Source: DASPKT01 sp035626475 (GTDB lineage: Bacteria > Pseudomonadota > Alphaproteobacteria > Azospirillales > Azospirillaceae). From it: a stretch of DNA of 64,000 nt. A program made the translations under genes and the position numbers. The notes under the pieces are model-generated. The model saw only the letters and a program-made list of their open reading frames with translations. It had not been told where the DNA came from and did not search any database. Every line of letters starts with the position of its first letter. The first letter of the stretch is position 1. The stretch spans positions 3,366-67,365 of the forward strand of contig DASPNP010000005.1 in the NCBI GenBank assembly GCA_035626475.1, given 5' to 3'. Shown here in pieces: positions 28,211-36,746 of the stretch.

Positions 28211-29092
28211 CTACCAAGCCAGCTCGGCGATAAGGCCGGTCGGGCGCTGGCCCGCGGCGTCCAGGACCCGCGCCAGCAGCGCCGCGTCGGGCATGGCGCC
28301 GCCCGGCATGCCCAGCTCGTCGCGGTGGATGCCGCCCGTCACCAGCAGGCTGTCGATCCCGGCGGCGTTCGCCCCGGCCACGTCGGTGCGCAGGCTGTCG
28401 CCCACCGCCACGATGCGGGCCGGCTCGATCCCGCCCATCAGATCGAAGCAGCGGCGGTAGACGCCCGGATGCGGCTTGCCGTGGTAGGTCACGTCGCCGC
28501 CCAGCTCCTCGTAGCGACGCGCCAGTTCGCCGGCGCAGATCACCAGCTGCTCGCCGACATGCACTACCAGGTCGGGATTGGCGCAGAGCATGGGCAGGCC
28601 GCGCGCCCGGCAGCGCTGGAGCAGCGGCTCGTAATCGGCCAGCGTCTCGTCGAAATCGTCGATGCCGGTATTGACGACGAAGTCCGCCTCCTCGGGGCTC
28701 TCGACGCGCACGCGGTCGGCCAGGCTGTCATAGACGTCGTCGTCGCGTTCCGGCCCGATATGGAAGAGCTTCGGGCCCAGCGCCGCGTGCCAGGCGTCGG
28801 GACGGTCGCGCAGCGCCTCGAAGCTGGCCTCGCCCGAGGTCATCAGATGGTCCCAATGTTCCCGGCGCAGCCCCATGCCCAGCAGTCGCGCCTCGGCGGC
28901 GGCCACCCGGCGCGGCGCGTTGGACAGCAGGCAGACCCGCTTTCCCATGGCGCGCAGCCGCTCCAGGCAATCGGCCGCGCCGGGATAGGGCCGGACGCCG
29001 TCATGCACCACGCCCCAGAGGTCCAGGATGAAGCCGTCATACCGGTCGGCCAGCTCGCGGAGGCCCGCATGGAAGGGGGGAAGGTCGGTCAC
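28211..29092 (-). CDS. HAD-superfamily hydrolase, class IIA (TIGR01459-like)
   Basis: A 293-residue haloacid-dehalogenase phosphatase. Motif I is FILDLWGVVHDG (DLWGVxH replaces the usual DxDG start in this subgroup), motif II is VCLLSNAPR, motif III/IV is YHGKPHPGVYRRCFD followed by IVAVGDSLRTDVAGANAAGI. The NagD-like cap lies between motifs II and III. I start at the GTG at 29092 just before LPPFHAGLRELADRYDG; a longer frame to 29158 would take its first residues from a repeat element and is rejected. The substrate is unknown. Confidence 0.88.
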   Translation of the reverse strand: MTDLPPFHAGLRELADRYDGFILDLWGVVHDGVRPYPGAADCLERLRAMGKRVCLLSNAPRRVAAAEARLLGMGLRREHWDHLMTSGEASFEALRDRPDAWHAALGPKLFHIGPERDDDVYDSLADRVRVESPEEADFVVNTGIDDFDETLADYEPLLQRCRARGLPMLCANPDLVVHVGEQLVICAGELARRYEELGGDVTYHGKPHPGVYRRCFDLMGGIEPARIVAVGDSLRTDVAGANAAGIDSLLVTGGIHRDELGMPGGAMPDAALLARVLDAAGQRPTGLIAELAW

Positions 29093-29138
29093 GGCGGTCT
29101 CTATCGGGTGGGGCGGGTCGGGAGGGGAGAAGCTGGAC

Positions 29139-29330
29139 CGTGGTGCGTCCTTCGACAAGCTCAGGATGAGGAACGGGGTACGCGAGGCACTCCTCGTTCA
29201 ACGGGCATAAGCTCGGCCGGGAGCAGCTAAAATCCCCTCATCCTGAGCCCGTCGAAGGACGCACACCCTCAACGCTGCCTTGAGGAGCAGCAATACCTTC
29301 CCCATGCTGAGCCTGTCGAAGCACGCACGG
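29139..29330. repeat. Interspersed inverted repeat, family A, three arms
   Basis: The left arm, 29139-29171 (TCCTTCGACAAGCTCAGGAT core), is followed by two inverted arms, 29234-29267 and 29300-29330 (GCTGAGCCTGTCGAAGCACG core). The extra right arm makes a composite element between the HAD gene and the EAL gene. Two alternative long hairpins are possible. Confidence 0.85.
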
Positions 29331-29359
29331 CATCAACGCTGCTCCGGGGGAACAGTCCC

Positions 29360-30619
29360 TCAGCTCAGCTTCTTCGCCGCCCGCGGCTCGCCGAACAGGT
29401 AGCCCTGGCCGAAGTCGATGTACAGGTCCAGCAGCTCCAGCAGCTGCTGGTCGGTCTCGATCTTCTCGACGATCAGGTCGATGCTGTTGCGGTCCAGCTG
29501 GCGCTTCAGCTCGGTCACCGCGTCGGGCCGGGCGAAGCGGCCGTCCGGGTCGAGCAGCCGGGCGGCGTCCAGCTTGAGGTAGCGGATCTCGTGGCGGGCC
29601 AGCTGGTCCCAGTCCATGTCGTACCGCTCCACCTGGTCCATGGAGAAGCGGAAGCCCAGCCGCCGCAGCCCGTCCAGGAAGCCGGTCGCCAGCACGCCGC
29701 CCTGCATCAGGTCGGCCTGAGCCAGCTCGAACACCAGCTTGGAGGCGAGGTTCGGGTTCTGGCCCATGAAGGTGACGAACTCGCGCATGAACACGGCGTC
29801 GTTCAGCGTGGCGGCCGAGATGTTGCAGAAGAAGCCGACATTCTGGTGCCGCTTCTCGGTCTCGCGGATAAGCTGGACGCAGCGGAACAGCAGGATGTTG
29901 TCGATGGCGGCGATAAGGTCGTGCCGCTCCGCCGCCGGCAGGTACTGGTCGGGCAGCAGCGTGCCCCCGTCCTCGGTGCGGATGCGGGTGAAGACCTCGT
30001 AATAACGGTGCTTGCGCTGGGGCAGGCTGACGATCGGCTGCAGCAGCGCGTCCAGCCGGTCGGTGCGCAGCGCCTGGCGGATGGTCTCGATGACCGCGGC
30101 GTCGTCGGGCGTCGTTTCCTGGAAGGTCGCCGTCAGCGGCCGCAGGGCGCCGGCGGAGCGGAAGCTGGGCTCGGGCGCGCGCCGGGCGGGGGCGGGCTGC
30201 ACCGGTTCCTCCGCCGGTTCGGGAGCGGCCGGCGCGGCGGCGCGGGTCGGCGGCAGCTGGCCGGCCAGCGTCTCCAGCACCCGCGCCTCGGTCATGACGG
30301 CCTGCACCTCGGCGTTCAGGGGCGCGCCGGCCTGGGCGCCGGGCTCGGCCCCCTCCAGCTTCGCCGTCAGCCGCTCGATGGCCTGCAGGATCTCGTCCTG
30401 CCGCTCCTTCAGGCGCCAGACGCGGCGCTCGATCCTGTCGGCCTGTTCCTGGCGGGCGTAGAACTCGTGCAGCAGCGCGCCGAAGACGAAGACCGCCAGC
30501 CCGAACAGCAGCGCCGTCGGCCGGTCCAGCCCCATCGCGCTCATCGGCAGGGTCAGCGCCAGCACCAGCGCCAGGACGCTGTAGACGGCGGCGAAGACGA
30601 TGTGGCGCAGCAGGCTCAT
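29360..30619 (-). CDS. TipF-like membrane protein with degenerate EAL domain
   Basis: A 419-residue protein with the layout of Caulobacter TipF. Two N-terminal membrane helices (about 6-28 and 35-52) are followed by a coiled coil (about 53-95, EQADRIERRVWRLKERQDEI), an Ala/Pro-rich linker and a C-terminal EAL domain (about 180-415). The signature is YEVFTRI instead of EALLR; the metal-binding DDFG loop reads SMDQVERYD, so the second Asp and loop 6 are lost, while the N, K, E and Q positions (CNIS, LKLD, VEKIE, GQGYLFG) persist. It is probably a c-di-GMP binder rather than a phosphodiesterase. GAGGAG six bases upstream fixes the start. It follows pyrD by 10 bases. Confidence 0.82.
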   Translation of the reverse strand: MSLLRHIVFAAVYSVLALVLALTLPMSAMGLDRPTALLFGLAVFVFGALLHEFYARQEQADRIERRVWRLKERQDEILQAIERLTAKLEGAEPGAQAGAPLNAEVQAVMTEARVLETLAGQLPPTRAAAPAAPEPAEEPVQPAPARRAPEPSFRSAGALRPLTATFQETTPDDAAVIETIRQALRTDRLDALLQPIVSLPQRKHRYYEVFTRIRTEDGGTLLPDQYLPAAERHDLIAAIDNILLFRCVQLIRETEKRHQNVGFFCNISAATLNDAVFMREFVTFMGQNPNLASKLVFELAQADLMQGGVLATGFLDGLRRLGFRFSMDQVERYDMDWDQLARHEIRYLKLDAARLLDPDGRFARPDAVTELKRQLDRNSIDLIVEKIETDQQLLELLDLYIDFGQGYLFGEPRAAKKLS

Positions 30620-30629
30620 CCCCGTCTCC

Positions 30630-31688
30630 TCACTTCGCCCTGTGGTCGGCCCCGACCGCCTCGGCCACGCTGCCGAACCCGTCGGCCCGCAGCAGGGCGG
30701 CCAGTTCGCGCTTGATGCGCCCGACCAGCGCCGGCCCGCCGAAGACCAGGGCGGAATAGAGCTGCACCGCCGAGGCGCCGGCGCGGATCTTGGCATAGGC
30801 CTGGGCGCCGGAGCCGACGCCGCCGACACCGACCAGCGGCAGCCTGCCGCCCGTGAGCCGGTAGAGGTCGGACAGCACCCGCGTCGCCGGTTCGAACAGC
30901 GGCTGGCCCGACAGCCCGCCCGCCTGGCCCGCCATATCGGCCGGCAACGCGTCCGGCCGCGCGATGGTGGTGTTGGAGACGATCAGCCCGTCGATGCCCG
31001 AGGCCAGCGCCACCTCGGCGATGTCGGCCTTGTCCTCCTCGGTCAGGTCGGGGGCGACCTTCAGGAACAGCGGCGTGCGCTGGCCGCCCCGCGCCTCCAG
31101 CACGGCCGAGAGCAGCGCCGCCAGCGGCCCGCGCCCCTGCAGCGCCCGCAGGCCCGGCGTGTTCGGCGAGGAGACGTTGCAGACCAGATAGTCGCAGAGG
31201 CCCGCCAGCCGCCGCACGCCGACGGCGTAGTCGCTGGCCGCGTCCTCGGTGTCCTTGTTCTTGCCGACATTGGCGCCGACCAGGCCCTTGGCCCCCGCGG
31301 CGCGGCGCGCCTCCAGGCGGCGGGCGAAGGCGTCCAGCCCCTCATTGTTGAAGCCGAAGCGGTTGATGACCGCCTGCGCCTCGGGGATGCGGAACAGGCG
31401 CGGCTTGGGGTTGCCGGGCTGCGGCCGGGGCGTCACCGATCCCGCCTCGACGAAGCCGAAGCCCAGCTTCAGCATGGCGTCGGGCACCTCGGCGTTCTTG
31501 TCGAAGCCGGCGGCGAGGCCCACGGGGTTCGGCAGGTCCAGGCCCGCCAGGCGCGTCGCCAGCACGGGATCGTCGCCGCCGCCGAGCCGGGGCACCAGGC
31601 CCGTCTTCAGCGCCGCCACCGTCAGCTCGTGCGCCTTCTCCGGATCCAGGCGGAACAGGATCGGCCGCGCCAGCGGAAAGAGGTCCAT
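30630..31688 (-). CDS. pyrD: Dihydroorotate dehydrogenase, class 2 (quinone-linked)
   Basis: A 352-residue membrane-associated flavoenzyme of de novo pyrimidine synthesis that passes electrons to ubiquinone. The class 2 N-terminal helix (FPLARPILFRLDPEKAHELT) is present. FMN-site motifs are NPVGLAAGFDKNAEVPDAML, GSVTPRPQPGNPKPRLFRIP, NRFGFNNEGLD, the catalytic-Ser segment VCNVSSPNTPGLRALQGRGP, and LPLVGVGGVGSGAQAYAKIR. It lies 2 bases after the DUF952 gene and 10 bases before the TipF-like gene, a compact three-gene unit. Confidence 0.96.
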   Translation of the reverse strand: MDLFPLARPILFRLDPEKAHELTVAALKTGLVPRLGGGDDPVLATRLAGLDLPNPVGLAAGFDKNAEVPDAMLKLGFGFVEAGSVTPRPQPGNPKPRLFRIPEAQAVINRFGFNNEGLDAFARRLEARRAAGAKGLVGANVGKNKDTEDAASDYAVGVRRLAGLCDYLVCNVSSPNTPGLRALQGRGPLAALLSAVLEARGGQRTPLFLKVAPDLTEEDKADIAEVALASGIDGLIVSNTTIARPDALPADMAGQAGGLSGQPLFEPATRVLSDLYRLTGGRLPLVGVGGVGSGAQAYAKIRAGASAVQLYSALVFGGPALVGRIKRELAALLRADGFGSVAEAVGADHRAK

Positions 31689-31690
31689 GC

Positions 31691-32041
31691 TCAGCCCTTC
31701 ACATGCGGCGGCATGACATGCAGCCCGTCAGGGCCCAGCGGCAGCGGGTCGGTGCGGACCACGGCCGACACGGGCAGCGCGCCGTACAGGTGCGGGAACA
31801 GCTGCCCGCCCCGCGACGGCTCCCATTTCAGCGCCGCGCCGAGCGCGTCCGGATCGACCGTCAGCAGCACCAGCCCGGTCTGCCCGGTCCGGTGCTTGGC
31901 GGCGCTCTCCGGCAGCTGGGCGCCGGTGGAGAAATGGATGAAGCCGTCGGCCCGGTCCTGGGAGGACCCGGGGTAGGAACCGGCGGCCTGGGCGGCCTGC
32001 CATTCCTCGGCGCGGCACATGTGGAAGATCGGATCGCTCAT
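31691..32041 (-). CDS. DUF952 family protein
   Basis: A 116-residue protein of the DUF952 family: DPIFHMCRAEEWQAAQAAGS, then GFIHFSTGAQLPESAAKHRT, LLTVDPDALGAALKWEPSRG and QLFPHLYGALPVSAVV. The fold is related to ADP-ribosyltransferase-like DUF952 domains; no reaction is known. It is the first gene of a unit with pyrD (2-base gap) and the TipF-like gene; the DUF952-pyrD pairing recurs in alphaproteobacteria. Its promoter would lie in the 246-base gap shared with a divergent sigma-54-dependent gene. Confidence 0.88.
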   Translation of the reverse strand: MSDPIFHMCRAEEWQAAQAAGSYPGSSQDRADGFIHFSTGAQLPESAAKHRTGQTGLVLLTVDPDALGAALKWEPSRGGQLFPHLYGALPVSAVVRTDPLPLGPDGLHVMPPHVKG

Positions 32042-32170
32042 GCCCGGACCCTAGCCGAAAGCGGCACCCCTTTCCAGGGCCGGCCGCCGCGCCTCGCAAG
32101 CTGCGATTCGCAAAATGAGAATGGAACCGTCCACCGGACGCATTTTGAGAGAAAGTGGCGCGTAATATTG

Positions 32171-32187
32171 TGTCGCGTCCTGCGACA
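32171..32187. promoter_or_regulatory. Candidate upstream activator site for the sigma-54 promoter
   Basis: TGTCGC-N5-GCGACA is a perfect 17-bp palindrome with 6-bp arms, centred about 84 bases upstream of the predicted start of transcription. This distance suits an enhancer-binding protein acting on sigma-54 RNA polymerase. Its outer TGT and ACA triplets are separated by 11 bases, near but not identical to the NifA TGT-N10-ACA site. Confidence 0.4.
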
Positions 32188-32236
32188 ACCCGCGCAATTC
32201 CGGCACTTTCACGGTAGGAGAGGCTCCGGCCCGGGA

Positions 32237-32251
32237 TGGCACCGCTTTTGC
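32237..32251 (+). promoter_or_regulatory. Sigma-54 promoter of the 69-residue orphan gene
   Basis: TGGCACCGCTTTTGC matches the sigma-54 consensus TGGCAC-N5-TTGC at every defined base, with GG (-24) and GC (-12) ten bases apart. The predicted transcript starts near 32263 and the start codon is at 32288, a normal leader length. Confidence 0.75.
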
Positions 32252-32287
32252 CTGCAGTCAAGCAACCATCCAGGGAGTAGATGCGCC

Positions 32288-32497
32288 ATGAGCCTGATCG
32301 AGAAGGTCCCCGCCCCTGTCCTGACCGCCGCGCTGTCCTTCGGCGCCGAGGCGACTCCGGTGACCGGCATGGCCGGGATGGTGCCGGTGCCGCTGAAGCC
32401 GTCGCTGGAGATGCTGACGGCCGGGGCCCGCGCCGGCGGCGTCAGCGTCGAGACGGTCTGGAGCATCTACCGCGCCATGCTGCGCGAAGCGCAGTAA
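32288..32497 (+). CDS. Small protein under a sigma-54 promoter, function unknown
   Basis: A 69-residue protein beginning MSLIEKVPAPVLTAALSFGA and ending GVSVETVWSIYRAMLREAQ. It has no signal peptide, cysteine or charged cluster. The middle (TPVTGMAGMVPVPLKPSLEM) is rich in Pro, Val and Met; the ends look helical and amphipathic. GGGAG precedes the ATG by about ten bases. The consensus sigma-54 promoter 37 bases upstream and a palindrome farther up argue that it is a genuinely regulated gene. I do not recognise a family. It is convergent with the family 5 binding protein gene. Confidence 0.65.
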   Translation: MSLIEKVPAPVLTAALSFGAEATPVTGMAGMVPVPLKPSLEMLTAGARAGGVSVETVWSIYRAMLREAQ

Positions 32498-32514
32498 GGC
32501 ATACCGGCCGGCCG

Positions 32515-34188
32515 TCAGCGCCCGCGCGATCCCAGCGACACGCCGACGACCCCGTTCATCGGGCCGCCATCCTCCCCCGACCCGGCGGCGGGCCCGCTCG
32601 GGTGGCGGTGCACGTTCATGGCATGCAGCACCCGGTCCAGGCGCGGCGACAGGCGCAGGTCCGGGCGCAGCGCCCAGCGGCCGTGGCTGAAGTAGAGCGG
32701 GACCAGCGCGATCTCCTCCGCGACGATGCGCTCGGCCTCGCGTAGCGCGTCGCGCCGGTCCGGGCCCTCCGGCATCTCCGCGGCGCGGCGCAGCAGCCGG
32801 TCCAGCTCCGGCAGGTCGACGCCCGCCGGGTTCGCGGGCTCCCCCTCCCCGCCGCCGGCACCCACCAGGCGCAGCAGGGTCTGCGGCTGCTCGCGGGCGC
32901 TCATCATCCAGCCGCGCACCAGCACGTCGAAGTCGCCGCTCTCCATGCGCGCGACGGCCTCGGGGCTCTCCGCCGCCTGGATCTCCGCCTTCACCCCGAT
33001 CCGGTCGAAGCCGTAGGCCAGCATCTCGGCCGCCCGGGTGAGGCTGTGGGGCACGACCAGCCGCAGGGTGAAGCCCTGGGCCCAGCCCGCCTCGGCCAGC
33101 AGCACCCGGGCGCGCTCCAGCGGCAGCGGCGGCGGGGTGTCGGGCCCGGGATGGCGCGGGTCCATGGAGAGGGCGGTCGGCGTGGCGAAGCCGCCCAGCG
33201 CCCGCTCCACGATCAGCCGGCGGTCGACGGTCCCGGCCAGCGCCTCGCGGACCCGGCGGTCGGCCAGCGGATTGACCCCGCCGCCGCGCGCCCGCTGCTG
33301 GTTGAACTGCAGGAACACCAGGGTGTTGGACGGGCTGGAGACGATTTTCATGCCGCGCTGGCGCAGATAATCCACCGCGTTGGGCATGACCGCGTCGACC
33401 AGGTCGGCCGAGCCGTCCAGCAGCGCCCGCATCTGCTCCTGCGGCGGCAGCTCGCGCATCTCCACCCGCTCCCAGGCCGGCGCCGCCCCCCAATAGCCCT
33501 CGTGCCGCACCAGCTCGGCGCGGCCGCCATCGAAGGACACCAGGCGGTAGGGGCCGGCGCCGACCGCCAGGTCGCCGCGGTCGAAGTCGGCGGACTCGTA
33601 CAGCCCGCCGGTGTGGCAGCCGCCGCCGGCGAAGACCGGCTCCGCGCCCGGCGGGGCGGCGACGATGGCGACGCTGGTGGCGGCATCAGGCAGGTTCGGC
33701 ATGGGCTTGCGGAAGCGCAGCCGCACCACGCCCGGCTTCGGCGTCTCCACTGCCAGCAGCCCGCCGATGGCGCCGGACAGGCTATCCGGCCCGCCGGCCA
33801 CCGCCAGCACCCGGCAGAAGCTGTAGACCACGTCGCGGCCGGTCAGCGGCGCGCCGTTCTGGAAGGTGACGCCCGGGCGGAGCGTGAAGTGCCAAGTGGC
33901 GGAGTCCACCGCCTCCCAGCTCTCGGCCAGCGCCGGGACGGCCTGCAGCGCGGCGTCCTCCGCCACCAGGGGCGCGTGCAGATGGTCCATGAGCTGGTAG
34001 CTGACCAGCCCGGCCGAGACGTGGGGGTCCGACGTCGCGGGCAGCGCGCGGATGGCGAGGCGCAGCGCGCCGTCGGCCCCCTCCCCGGCCTGCGCCGTGA
34101 GCGGGCCCGCCAGGGCCGCGAAGATCGTCAGCAATGCCGCGGGGCCGGAGAGGCGTCGACGCGCCCCCGGCTGACTTCTTGTCTTCAT
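32515..34188 (-). CDS. Family 5 extracellular solute-binding protein (peptide/nickel type)
   Basis: A 557-residue periplasmic binding protein. A Sec signal peptide at about 1-35 (LLTIFAALAGPLTAQAGEGA) precedes the SBP_bac_5 fold: LRLAIRALPATSDPHVSAGL, PALAESWEAVDSATWHFTLR, PGVTFQNGAPLTGRDVVYSF and GAGPYRLVSFDGGRAELVRH. These proteins capture peptides, nickel complexes or similar ligands for ABC importers. No permease or ATPase gene is adjacent, so it is an orphan or works with a distant transporter. The ATG at 34188 is preferred because it opens the signal peptide. Confidence 0.88.
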   Translation of the reverse strand: MKTRSQPGARRRLSGPAALLTIFAALAGPLTAQAGEGADGALRLAIRALPATSDPHVSAGLVSYQLMDHLHAPLVAEDAALQAVPALAESWEAVDSATWHFTLRPGVTFQNGAPLTGRDVVYSFCRVLAVAGGPDSLSGAIGGLLAVETPKPGVVRLRFRKPMPNLPDAATSVAIVAAPPGAEPVFAGGGCHTGGLYESADFDRGDLAVGAGPYRLVSFDGGRAELVRHEGYWGAAPAWERVEMRELPPQEQMRALLDGSADLVDAVMPNAVDYLRQRGMKIVSSPSNTLVFLQFNQQRARGGGVNPLADRRVREALAGTVDRRLIVERALGGFATPTALSMDPRHPGPDTPPPLPLERARVLLAEAGWAQGFTLRLVVPHSLTRAAEMLAYGFDRIGVKAEIQAAESPEAVARMESGDFDVLVRGWMMSAREQPQTLLRLVGAGGGEGEPANPAGVDLPELDRLLRRAAEMPEGPDRRDALREAERIVAEEIALVPLYFSHGRWALRPDLRLSPRLDRVLHAMNVHRHPSGPAAGSGEDGGPMNGVVGVSLGSRGR

Positions 34189-34461
34189 GGTCGTGAGCCG
34201 CCTCTTGTCCAGCTCGGCAGTCCGGGCACCCCGCAATGCCCCGGAAGCGGCGCGGGTATACCACACCGACGGCGAATGGAAAGAGGAAATCGCCACCTAG
34301 ACTTCCGGAGGGGTGCAGATTTCATCAGATCAGGCAGTGCGTTTCATATGTTTCACTTAGTTAACCAAGAATTGACTGCAACGAAATCTTGGAAGCGCCG
34401 CGACGGTTGACCCGGCGCCGGGGCGTGCTATGTGGGAGCCGTCGATGTCGAGGAGGTGCCG

Positions 34462-34734
34462 GTGCCCGTGGACGGATCGCTGCAACAGGCCCTGATGCTG
34501 CACGGGGCGGTGACCCTGGCGCTGCTGTGGCCGGCGCTGCGGGTGCTGAGGCGCGGCGGCCTGCCGGCCCTGTGGGCGCTGTGGCTGGTGCCGCCGCTGG
34601 TGGGTCCCGCCGTGTTCGCCACGCTGCTGGCGTTTCGGCCCTGGCCGACCCTGCCGCCCAAGCCGGAGAAGCTGCACAGCCGCGAGCGCCTGCGCCGCGA
34701 GCGCGAAGCCGCCAACGCGGGAGAGACGCAATGA
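34462..34734 (+). CDS. Small membrane protein (first of a coupled pair), function unknown
   Basis: A 90-residue protein with two hydrophobic helices (about 8-25, ALMLHGAVTLALLWPALRVL, and 32-57, LPALWALWLVPPLVGPAVFA). A basic C-terminal tail (LHSRERLRREREAANAGETQ) is likely cytoplasmic. I start at the GTG at 34462, five bases after AGGAGG (34451-34456); GTG codons at 34456 and 34468 are in the same frame. The stop overlaps the next gene's start (ATGA), so the two are coupled. No known family. Confidence 0.6.
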   Translation: MPVDGSLQQALMLHGAVTLALLWPALRVLRRGGLPALWALWLVPPLVGPAVFATLLAFRPWPTLPPKPEKLHSRERLRREREAANAGETQ

Positions 34735-34970
34735 TCCAGTACGGGCACCTGCGCACGCTGATGGCCGGCCTGCCGGACTGGCTGGCCCTGCTGATCCTGG
34801 TGGTGGTCGTCACCTGGACCGTCTGCATGGTCGGGCTGGCGATCGCCAAGACCGGCCGCTCGCCCTACTGGGCGCTGCTGGTCTTCATCCCCTTCGCAGC
34901 CGTGCCGCTGCTGTGGCTGTGGGCCTATGCGAGGTGGCCGCGCCAGGAGGCGGCGCCGGAGCGGCCTTGA
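34731..34970 (+). CDS. Small membrane protein (second of a coupled pair), function unknown
   Basis: A 79-residue protein with two membrane helices: about 16-37 (WLALLILVVVVTWTVCMVGL) and 45-65 (YWALLVFIPFAAVPLLWLWA). AKTGRSPYWALLVFIPF and WLWAYARWP resemble small proteins of the phospholipase-D-nuclease N-terminal or DUF805-like type, but the match is weak. Its ATG overlaps the preceding stop by four bases. It is convergent with another small membrane protein gene 3 bases away. Confidence 0.62.
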   Translation: MIQYGHLRTLMAGLPDWLALLILVVVVTWTVCMVGLAIAKTGRSPYWALLVFIPFAAVPLLWLWAYARWPRQEAAPERP

Positions 34971-34973
34971 ACC

Positions 34974-35243
34974 CTACTCGGCGTCGGGCATCCAGCGCTT
35001 CTGCTCGTCATGGACAGCCTGGTCGTGGCCGCAGCGGTGGCTGTGGTAGCACAGACCCAGCAGCACCAGCCCCAGCACCAGCGGCGCCACCAGCATGCCC
35101 AGCGCCAGGGTGATGGTGCCGATCAGCGTCACCTGCTGCCCCTCGGGCTCTCCCGCCATCGCCAGCGCCGGGTCGAACAGCAGGGCCGCGAGGGCCAGGA
35201 CCGGTACCAGGGCCCGGCGGGGCCAGGGGCGTGACAGGGACAT
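34974..35243 (-). CDS. Small exported or membrane protein with His/Cys-containing segment
   Basis: An 89-residue protein. A Sec-type signal (RALVPVLALAALLFDPALAM, cleavage likely near residue 30) is followed by a membrane helix at about 39-62 (LIGTITLALGMLVAPLVLGL). A short tail CYHSHRCGHDQAVHDEQK carries two Cys and four His and could bind a metal. GGGGAGG six bases before the ATG at 35243 supports the start. I recognise no family. The argG promoter and this gene's promoter share the next 180 bases. Confidence 0.6.
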   Translation of the reverse strand: MSLSRPWPRRALVPVLALAALLFDPALAMAGEPEGQQVTLIGTITLALGMLVAPLVLGLVLLGLCYHSHRCGHDQAVHDEQKRWMPDAE

Positions 35244-35424
35244 GGCGGGCCTCCCCGAAGCGGCCCTGCCGGCGAGCCCCGGGAGCGGTCCGGGCGCGCG
35301 CGGCGCGGGTCATGTATTCCCTTCAACCCAGCCCGCCCGGGGAACGTTTCGCAGCAATCTTGCGCCACCTCCGGCGCGTCGGTAACGTCCGGGCGTTCTC
35401 CCCCACCCTCATCCGGAAAATCCA

Positions 35425-36660
<1,236 letters not shown>

Positions 36661-36672
36661 GGACAAGGACGC

Positions 36673-36705
36673 GCGGGCGGGGCGGGAGCGCTTCGCCCCG
36701 CCCGC
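36673..36705 (+). terminator. Terminator hairpin after argG
   Basis: GCGGGCGGGGC (36673-36683) pairs perfectly with GCCCCGCCCGC (36695-36705) around 11 bases, starting 13 bases after the argG stop. The U tract is weak (GGTTATC), so efficiency is uncertain. Confidence 0.6.
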
Positions 36706-36746
36706 GGTTATCGTCCCGGAGCACGCGGCGCCCATAGGAGCGGATG

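Noticed and set aside
29093..29158. An N-terminal extension of the HAD hydrolase (starting MSKDAPRSS)
   Set aside because: These residues are the translated arm of a family A repeat; the same peptide appears at the start of unrelated frames beside other copies.
32171..32187. NifA upstream activator site
   Set aside because: The TGT and ACA triplets are 11 rather than 10 bases apart and no nif gene is in the window, so naming NifA would go beyond the evidence.
34186..34296. A longer N-terminus for the family 5 binding protein
   Set aside because: It would put 36 residues before a complete signal peptide; export signals need to be at the N-terminus.
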